Of a stretch of 42,242 bases of DNA, positions 36,610 to 42,242 are shown in pieces. This DNA is from Pseudoalteromonas sp. BSi20652. GTDB lineage: Bacteria; Pseudomonadota; Gammaproteobacteria; Enterobacterales; Alteromonadaceae. A model generated the notes under the pieces. The model was not told the DNA's origin. It did no database searches and worked only from the letters and a program-made list of their open reading frames with translations. Both the position numbers and the translations under genes were made by a program. Location: assembly GCF_000239855.1 (NCBI RefSeq), contig NZ_BADT01000042.1:1-42242 (forward strand). Reading direction: 5' to 3'. Position 1 is the first letter of the stretch. Every line of letters begins with the position of its first letter.

Positions 36610-37035
36610 TTAGCTTATTGCGCCTGTTATGCTGCCTTTTAGTGCGAGCATTAAGCGGTGCGCGCTATCACCAGACATTTTAAACGGATTAAAATCAATG
36701 GAGCCTGAAAATTTCAGATTCAGCGACTCGGTTACCTTAGATTGTGGCACGTAACCCATTGACCATTTTTCAAACTCTCTTTCGGGAATTTGGTTATAGT
36801 TGAGCATTATTACATTGTGGTGACGTTTGTCATTTAATATTTGTTGATAGGTGTTATTTACTGCTGTTCTAGAGCCTTCAAGGCATTGTAAAAAGTAATC
36901 ATTACTAAAGCATAACATGCCGGTGACGTTTTTTTTTACATTATAGGTGCGAGCACTTTGCAAAATATTCTCTATATCTTTTGGTCCAAAGCCGTCTGTT
37001 ATTTTACTTGCGTAGATAAGTCGAACAAGAAACAT
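36610..37035 (-). CDS. short BLUF-domain blue-light photoreceptor
   Basis: 141 aa: one BLUF domain plus a short C-terminal extension. The flavin-site residues line up by number with cyanobacterial PixD: Tyr8 (LIYAS), Asn32 (TYNVKKNVTG) and Gln50 (FLQCLEG), with Trp90 and Met92 in FEKWSMG. It should bind FAD and photocycle. There is no output domain, so it must signal through a partner protein. The mRNA has an unusually strong AGGGGGG ribosome site that can pair with an upstream C-run. Confidence 0.9.
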   Translation of the reverse strand: MFLVRLIYASKITDGFGPKDIENILQSARTYNVKKNVTGMLCFSNDYFLQCLEGSRTAVNNTYQQILNDKRHHNVIMLNYNQIPEREFEKWSMGYVPQSKVTESLNLKFSGSIDFNPFKMSGDSAHRLMLALKGSITGAIS

Positions 37036-37040
37036 AATAT

Positions 37041-37081
37041 CCCCCCTAATTTAGTTATTTAAAGATAGTACAGCAAGGGGG
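37041..37081 (-). promoter_or_regulatory. hairpin that can hide the BLUF ribosome binding site
   Basis: In the minus-strand transcript CCCCCT (37081-37076) can pair with AGGGGG (37047-37042), the Shine-Dalgarno, whose centre is about 8 nt before the ATG. A TATACT -10 box at 37107-37102 would start the RNA near 37095, so the C-run would be transcribed. Pairing is predicted, not shown. Confidence 0.45.
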
Positions 37082-37138
37082 TAATTACTAATTACGCAGT
37101 GAGTATACTTTGCATTTACTTTGTTTATATAATTATAA

Positions 37139-38218
37139 CTACAGGGAAATGGTTTCACCCTCATTTAAAATATGCAATGGCACAGAAGATTGCATTTTTT
37201 TATGCATGTGCAATAAACGTAGTAAAGCTGAATGACTGCTGTGGTCGCCCATCTTCCAACTTGAGTTACCGTATCCCCACGGTATCATTACTTTGCAGTT
37301 AAGCTCTTGTGCAGCATTGAGCGCGTCTTCTGGTGTGGTATGCACATAACGGTACCAGTTAGGATCATCTTTACTGTAGTAAGATGCGATTGGTATTAAG
37401 CACACATCTATATCGACATATTTTTGCTGTATGTCTTTAAAGTGTTTTGAGTAGCCTGTATCGCCTGCAAAAAATAAGGTGCTACCATTTTGTTCAAGCA
37501 GCCAGCCATTCCATGCGTCTTTATTGTTATCCTCGTAAATAAAGGGCACTAATACACGAGCGCTAAAATGATGAGCTGGTACGGCATTAATAACTAAGTC
37601 GCCAATGTTGGTTGTTGAGTACCACGGCATTTCGCTAATATTAAAACCGCCGGTGGGGAAATTGTCGGCCATACCGAGTGGTGTTAAATAGCGAGGTTTA
37701 TTGCCAATGCTTTGTATGTCGGCTTTATTAAAATGATCGTAATGAATATGCGAATACATTACCGCATCAATATTTTCCAGTTCTTGCTCACTAGGCCAAG
37801 CCCCTGCTTTACGATAAATACCACCACCAAGTTTAAAGCCAAGTGCGACTGGAGAATCAAACTGATTTTTTACCGGATCAAACAGCACACTTTGCCCATT
37901 TGAAGTGTTAATTACAAAACTAGCGTGACCAAGCCAGCGTACGGTATAGCCGGTGCTAAGTTGTGGTTTAGTTTGCTGGCCTTGGTACTGGCAGTTTTCG
38001 CTGCCTGTTTTGCATAGTAAGTCTGGGTGGGCTGGGTAGCAGTTTTCAGTACAGGTAGTGGGATATGTTTTTTCACCTGTGTATAAATTTTTATAACGAC
38101 CGTTCTTATCATTAATAACAACAACTGAGTCAGGGCTAGTAATACGGTTAATATTATTAGGAGCACCGCAGGCCGTTAATATACATAAGAGCGTTGTTGC
38201 GATTAAAAAGCGTTTCAT
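37139..38218 (-). CDS. metallo-beta-lactamase-fold lipoprotein (NAPE-PLD/UlaG-like)
   Basis: 359 aa. Signal peptide with lipobox LTAC (Cys17). The MBL fold has the zinc motif SHIHYDH (H-x-H-x-D-H), preceded by VRWLGHASFVI and VLFDPV and followed by FFAGDTGYSKHF. This set matches the N-acylphosphatidylethanolamine phospholipase D and UlaG branch. It would be an envelope-anchored hydrolase, perhaps of a phosphodiester, but the substrate is not evident. It follows the DUF2959 gene on the same strand, separated by a terminator. Confidence 0.83.
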   Translation of the reverse strand: MKRFLIATTLLCILTACGAPNNINRITSPDSVVVINDKNGRYKNLYTGEKTYPTTCTENCYPAHPDLLCKTGSENCQYQGQQTKPQLSTGYTVRWLGHASFVINTSNGQSVLFDPVKNQFDSPVALGFKLGGGIYRKAGAWPSEQELENIDAVMYSHIHYDHFNKADIQSIGNKPRYLTPLGMADNFPTGGFNISEMPWYSTTNIGDLVINAVPAHHFSARVLVPFIYEDNNKDAWNGWLLEQNGSTLFFAGDTGYSKHFKDIQQKYVDIDVCLIPIASYYSKDDPNWYRYVHTTPEDALNAAQELNCKVMIPWGYGNSSWKMGDHSSHSALLRLLHMHKKMQSSVPLHILNEGETISL

Positions 38219-38249
38219 TGTAAATCCCTTTTAGCATTTCCTTTAACAT

Positions 38250-38276
38250 AAAAAAGCCTACAATTAAGCAGGCTTG
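38250..38276 (-). terminator. terminator of the DUF2959 gene
   Basis: AAGCCT-A-C pairs with G-C-AGGCTT around a short AT loop; on the minus strand the stem is followed by a T-run. It is about 17 bp past the DUF2959 stop. Confidence 0.65.
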
Positions 38277-38292
38277 TTAAAATAACAAATGA

Positions 38293-38949
38293 TTAGCCAG
38301 CGCTATTCATTTGTTCAATAAATTTATTTGAATCGGCAATCGATTCGTTCATGTCGTTCATTAATACTTGTATGTCGCGTTTAAGGTTAGTGAATTCACC
38401 TTTAATAGCCGATACTGCTTGTGCGTTTAAGTTATGCTTTAAATATAAAACATTATCGTGAAGCGAGGTTAATACTGGCTCCATTTTACTCTCTGCGCTG
38501 CGCATCGAGCGTAATAGCTGATCAAATTGACGCTTAGTCGCGGCCAGTTTTTTGCTGCTTTCACGTTTAAGTGATGCGCTTTTGTATTGCTCTAACTCAT
38601 CGCTCCACTCATCAAACAGCGCTTGGGCTACGTCTTCCACTTTATTGATGTTAGTTGAGACTTCGTTAGCAGCATTTAAGCTCGACTCGTAATCGTCGTT
38701 TAACTGATTGTAAGTGTCTTGTAGTTCGCCACCATTAAAATCGATTAGAGTAGTTAAGCGCTCAAGTGCTGATTTAAATTCTTCTTGTGACTCTTGTTGC
38801 GAGTCTTTGGTTTCTTCTACGCGGTCAATAAGAATATCGCGTTTGTGAACACCGACTTTTTCCATTGCAGAATAATAAGCTGATTGGCAGCCAGTTAAAG
38901 TTAGTGTTATTACAAGCATTGAAACACTAAGTAATGTTTGTTTTTTCAT
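38293..38949 (-). CDS. DUF2959 lipoprotein
   Basis: 218 aa. A lipobox-type signal peptide ends at LTGC (Cys21). The mature part is almost wholly helical with long coiled-coil-like stretches (about residues 45-205), beginning AMEKVGVHKRDILIDRVEE, a motif typical of DUF2959. Envelope-anchored and probably structural or regulatory; the function is not established. It is divergent from yihY. Confidence 0.85.
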   Translation of the reverse strand: MKKQTLLSVSMLVITLTLTGCQSAYYSAMEKVGVHKRDILIDRVEETKDSQQESQEEFKSALERLTTLIDFNGGELQDTYNQLNDDYESSLNAANEVSTNINKVEDVAQALFDEWSDELEQYKSASLKRESSKKLAATKRQFDQLLRSMRSAESKMEPVLTSLHDNVLYLKHNLNAQAVSAIKGEFTNLKRDIQVLMNDMNESIADSNKFIEQMNSAG

Positions 38950-39036
38950 TTGAATTCCTGTTTATGAGCGTTAGTGCTGTAAATTATGGCGCTGATTGTT
39001 ATTATAATCAAAACTATATAAGCACAAGTCAATTGT

Positions 39037-39942
39037 ATGAATGATAAGCTCTCACATTATAAACAGCAAGTTAAGTCCTTTATACGCCAGCAGCCTGGTT
39101 GGTGGATGCAGTATTTTAATCGCTGTATAGACGATCAAATAACGGTTAATGCTGGGTACCTTGCTTACGTGACACTTCTTTCGTTAGTGCCATTAATTGC
39201 CGTTGGTGTTGCTATATTTTCAGCTTTTCCGGGCTTTGAATCTACTCGCATGGAAATTGAGAGCTTTTTGTTTACTAACTTTGTGCCCACTTCTACCGAT
39301 GTTATTAGAGAGCATATTGGCTCCTTTGCGGGCAATGCAAACCAAATGACGGCAGTAGGTATTGGCTTTTTAGCAGCAATTGCGTTGCTGTTAATACGTA
39401 ATGTTGATGCCACATTAAATCGAATTTGGCGAATTAAAAAAAAGCGCCCGATGATGATCTCATTTGCTGTGTATTGGATGGTATTAAGCTTAGGTCCCGT
39501 TTTATTGGGAGCCAGTATTGGCGTTACCTCTTACATAGTATCGTTGGTATCGTTTGCTGATCAGGGTATTCCTGGATTTAGCGGGTTTTTGTTAAAGCTA
39601 TTGCCGTATGGAATTTCGATGGTGGGCTTTATTATGCTCTACACTTTAGTACCTAATACGCGCGTTTCGTTTAGAGCAGCTGTGCCTGGTGCATTATTTG
39701 CTGCACTTTTATTTGAGCTGACTAAAAAAGGGTTTGCACTCTATATTAGCCATTTTCCTTCATACGAAGTTATTTACGGCGCAGTAGCAACCATTCCTAT
39801 TTTGTTTGTATGGGTTTATTTGTCGTGGGTAGTTGTTTTACTTGGGGCTGAATTTACAGCGTGCATTAGCCCAAATGATATTCCAGAAACACCAGAGCTT
39901 GAACTAGAAGATGATGAACCAGCAATAAAGGGCACAGTTTAA
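39037..39942 (+). CDS. yihY: YihY/BrkB family inner-membrane protein
   Basis: 301 aa, about six membrane helices. The N-terminal DDQITVNAGYLAYVTLLSLVPL and the central LLIRNVDATLNRIWRIKKKR match the YihY/virulence factor BrkB family (E. coli 290 aa). It abuts dtd directly with no gap, and yiiD follows a little further, the same order as in enterobacteria. The biochemical role is not settled. Confidence 0.9.
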   Translation: MNDKLSHYKQQVKSFIRQQPGWWMQYFNRCIDDQITVNAGYLAYVTLLSLVPLIAVGVAIFSAFPGFESTRMEIESFLFTNFVPTSTDVIREHIGSFAGNANQMTAVGIGFLAAIALLLIRNVDATLNRIWRIKKKRPMMISFAVYWMVLSLGPVLLGASIGVTSYIVSLVSFADQGIPGFSGFLLKLLPYGISMVGFIMLYTLVPNTRVSFRAAVPGALFAALLFELTKKGFALYISHFPSYEVIYGAVATIPILFVWVYLSWVVVLLGAEFTACISPNDIPETPELELEDDEPAIKGTV

Positions 39943-40380
39943 ATGCAAGGTTTAATACAGCGCGTAAAGCATGCCAAAGTAGAAATTAACAACCAAGTGG
40001 TAGGCGAAATCAACAATGGCATATTGTTGCTATTAGGTGTTGAAAAATACGACGATAAAAAAACGGCCGATAAGCTTTTACACAAGGTGAGTAACTATCG
40101 TATTTTCACTGACGAAAACGACAAAATGAACCTAAGCCTTAAAGATATTAAAGGTGAGTTATTAGTGGTTTCGCAATTTACGCTAGCGGCCGATACTAAA
40201 AAGGGTATGCGCCCTAGCTTTTCATCTGCGGCAACGCCAAGCCAAGCTAACGAGCTTTACGAGTACTTTGTTGCTCAAGCTAAAGAGTTGGGGCTTACAA
40301 TAGCCACCGGTGAGTTTGGTGCCGACATGCAAGTAAGCTTGTGTAACGATGGACCCGTTACGTTTAACTTATCTGTTTAA
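39943..40380 (+). CDS. dtd: D-aminoacyl-tRNA deacylase
   Basis: 145 aa, the exact family length. It removes D-amino acids (and glycine from tRNA-Ala) from charged tRNAs. The catalytic-site motif SQFTLAADTKKGMRPSF and the cross-subunit GP motif NDGPVT are present, and it acts as a dimer. The ATG follows the yihY stop codon immediately. Its stop overlaps that of the convergent methyltransferase-like gene by 4 nt (TTAA). Confidence 0.96.
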   Translation: MQGLIQRVKHAKVEINNQVVGEINNGILLLLGVEKYDDKKTADKLLHKVSNYRIFTDENDKMNLSLKDIKGELLVVSQFTLAADTKKGMRPSFSSAATPSQANELYEYFVAQAKELGLTIATGEFGADMQVSLCNDGPVTFNLSV

Positions 40381-41090
40381 GCCTCTTTTTTGGTAACTAC
40401 GACAATATGATTTACATAGCCCGTAATTTTTTGCGGGCTGACGTTACAGCCAAATACATCGAGTAATAGCTGCTGAAGTTGCTTTAATTGCGACTCATGC
40501 TGCGATAAAAAATTAATAAATAGCACGCCGCTGTTATTTAAAGCCGAGTAGATTTTTTTATAAAATGCTTCTTCAAATAAAAATCGAGGTGCATCTATTT
40601 GGCTAAATAAATCTAGAATAATCCAATCAATATTTTGCGCGCTTTTTAAAACCTGTTGCGCATCAGCGCAAAGCAATAGCTCATTTTTATTTGACGAAAA
40701 AAACTGAGTATAGCAATCAATAATATCAGCGTTTTTTTCAACGGATGTAATTTCTGTTTGCGGGTATTGATTCGATAAGTAATTGCGAATAGCGCCGCCA
40801 CCTAAACCAAGCTCAAGCACTTTTGTTGGTGCGGTTAAGGTTTGCCACTGTACAGCTAAATATTGTAAATGAGGTAAAAGTAAAGCGCGTGGATTTGTAG
40901 TATCAATAACCGACTGTAGTGTGTTGTTAATTAACAGCCACCGTAAATTATCATGCTCACGCACTTGTATATGGTCACCATTGTATTTATGCCAGTAAAG
41001 TAACAGACCTTCGCTGTGGCTGTTGTCAATAAAGTGGCTATTAATAATGCCCGTAGATAAATTGATATAGTCGTTCATGCTCTTTAGCAT
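40377..41090 (-). CDS. spermidine-synthase-like SAM-binding protein
   Basis: 237 aa. A Rossmann methyltransferase fold with SAM motif VLELGLGGGAIRNYL, an acidic ribose contact EITSVEKNADII, and WIILDLFSQIDAPRFLFEEAFYKKI matches the spermidine-synthase-like superfamily. The typical catalytic aspartate context of true spermidine synthases (Y-D-V-I-x-D-S-D-P) is replaced by ILDLFSQ, so it may use another substrate. Either of two closely spaced starts (41090 or 41078) is possible. Cytoplasmic. Convergent with dtd, sharing a TTAA stop overlap. Confidence 0.72.
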   Translation of the reverse strand: MLKSMNDYINLSTGIINSHFIDNSHSEGLLLYWHKYNGDHIQVREHDNLRWLLINNTLQSVIDTTNPRALLLPHLQYLAVQWQTLTAPTKVLELGLGGGAIRNYLSNQYPQTEITSVEKNADIIDCYTQFFSSNKNELLLCADAQQVLKSAQNIDWIILDLFSQIDAPRFLFEEAFYKKIYSALNNSGVLFINFLSQHESQLKQLQQLLLDVFGCNVSPQKITGYVNHIVVVTKKEA

Positions 41091-41322
41091 AAACGAGCTT
41101 TATTAAAGCGCAATGGTCAGTGTCATTAATTTTTTACGTTATTTTGCAGTCATCACCAAAGTCGTATTTGCAGTTTTTTTAAGATGGAGTATGGTATTTG
41201 CCATAAATAATACTAACCGACTCAATTATTTGGTTTTTATAGTGTGCTAAATAATCTATATGATTAGTATAGAGCCGTAGCCGTTTTTGACTTTTATTCA
41301 CGGCCAAACAACAGGAGTATGT

Positions 41323-42216
41323 ATGTTTCAGGTAAGTACCCCACAAAGCAGCGAAGATTGGCAAGCGTATTATCAATTGCGTTGGCAGGTATTGCGCGCG
41401 CCTTGGGGCGAGCCTCGAGGCTCTGAACAAGACGATATGGAACAAGACTCTGAGCACCGCTTTATAAAAAATAAAGAAGGTGAAGTGCTAGGGGTTGCAC
41501 GTTTACACTTTAACAGCCATGAGCAAGCACAAGTGCGCTATATGGCAGTTGCAGAGGGTAATCGTAACCAGCATATTGGGAGTCGCTTACTGCACGAGCT
41601 TGAAAAAATTGCATGGGTTCAAAATGCAGGTGAGCTTGTATTGTTTGCACGCGAACGAGCACTTGAGTTTTATAAACGCCACGGTTACGAATTAAAAGAA
41701 AAAGCGCATTTAGCGTATGGCGATGTTCAACATTTTAAAATGGTAAAGCAAAAGCCGAGTGAGCCGGGCTGGTTTCGCCACCCTAATTGGACACAAGTAC
41801 TACAAAATATTTGGCGTGAGTCTATTCCAATTAGTGACGCGATGGGCATTAAGGTAGAAAGCTACACCGATTGGCAATTTACAACCAGCGCTGACCTGGA
41901 CGCTAACTTAAACCTCCATAACACGATGTTTGCAGGGTCTATTTATAGCTTGGCCACGCTAACAGGTTGGGGCGCTACGTACTTAGCACTTAAAGAGGCG
42001 GGGCTTGAAGGTAATATTGTATTAGCAGATGCTAACATTAAGTACTTAAAACCGCTTACTACCGACCCACGTGGTTGTGTTGATATACAAACCTGTAAGG
42101 GTAAGTTAAGCGATTTAGAAACCGATGGTAAAGCAAGTTACGTAGTGCCAGTAACTATTTACGATGGTGATAATGTGGTTGCCGAATTTGAAGGACAGTT
42201 TGTAGTAAAAAAGTAA
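41323..42216 (+). CDS. yiiD: YiiD-type GNAT and hotdog thioesterase fusion
   Basis: 297 aa from the ATG at 41323, with AGGAG five bases upstream; an earlier in-frame start at 41287 has no such site. An N-terminal GNAT domain (about 1-140, acetyl-CoA loop VAEGNRNQHIGSRLL) is fused to a C-terminal hotdog domain (about 160-297, HNTMFAGSIYSLATLTGWG) resembling YiiD. E. coli YiiD has been linked to initiating fatty acid synthesis when FabH is missing. It follows the yihY-dtd block as in enterobacteria, with a minus-strand gene inserted between. Confidence 0.9.
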   Translation: MFQVSTPQSSEDWQAYYQLRWQVLRAPWGEPRGSEQDDMEQDSEHRFIKNKEGEVLGVARLHFNSHEQAQVRYMAVAEGNRNQHIGSRLLHELEKIAWVQNAGELVLFARERALEFYKRHGYELKEKAHLAYGDVQHFKMVKQKPSEPGWFRHPNWTQVLQNIWRESIPISDAMGIKVESYTDWQFTTSADLDANLNLHNTMFAGSIYSLATLTGWGATYLALKEAGLEGNIVLADANIKYLKPLTTDPRGCVDIQTCKGKLSDLETDGKASYVVPVTIYDGDNVVAEFEGQFVVKK

Positions 42217-42242
42217 CTATTTAATTATTTAAAACATAAAAA

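Overview
The window looks like a chromosomal segment of a marine gammaproteobacterium, most likely Pseudoalteromonas or a close Alteromonadales relative. This rests on AT-rich DNA, the enterobacterial-type gene blocks nudE-cysQ, yihY-dtd-yiiD and glnA-ntrB-ntrC, and the presence of TmcA, YacL, DUF2959 and DUF4124 families. It is inference from protein content; no database was searched. Most of it is core genome. I found no integrase, intact insertion sequence, prophage or CRISPR array.

Layout. 1-5.5 kb: an intrinsic terminator for something left of the window, a CheW-like protein with a CZB-like insertion, tmcA overlapping uvrD, and a LexA box upstream of uvrD. 5.7-9.3 kb: small housekeeping genes (a small membrane protein, yacL, an all-alpha dUTPase, yrfG) and the nudE-cysQ pair. 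9.3-9.7 kb: two identical initiator tRNA-Met genes with a promoter in front. 9.9-12.7 kb: a TRIC-like membrane protein, comM, and an orphan OmpR-type response regulator. 12.9-16.6 kb: an S9 peptidase divergent from a CNNM/CBS protein, with an operator-like inverted repeat between them. 16.6-20.7 kb: a REC-EAL c-di-GMP phosphodiesterase gene split by a one-base frameshift, an M50 protease, a decayed atoE remnant, and a K+ channel coupled to a tiny membrane protein. 20.7-25.9 kb: a gene-free stretch, a DUF4124 protein, acnA and an S4 RNA-binding protein. 26.2-28.0 kb: four genes I do not recognise.

28.0-33.3 kb is the nitrogen-control locus, read right to left: glnA, a DUF4124 gene, ntrB, ntrC and a cyclic-nucleotide-binding protein. 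A sigma-54 type promoter and two NtrC-like sites lie upstream of glnA, and a third NtrC-like site abuts the ntrB start codon. Together they suggest the classic circuit: NtrC~P activates glnA from a distance and restrains ntrBC from the proximal site. typA diverges from glnA.

35.8-42.2 kb: a CBM9-like secreted protein, a BLUF blue-light sensor whose ribosome binding site can be locked in a GC hairpin, a metallo-beta-lactamase-fold lipoprotein, a DUF2959 lipoprotein, yihY-dtd, a convergent spermidine-synthase-like gene, and a YiiD-type GNAT/hotdog fusion.

The observations I would check first are the split REC-EAL gene, the BLUF leader hairpin, the CheW-CZB protein, and the unrecognised 27.3-28.0 kb gene pair. 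I see no clear multi-gene defence system.
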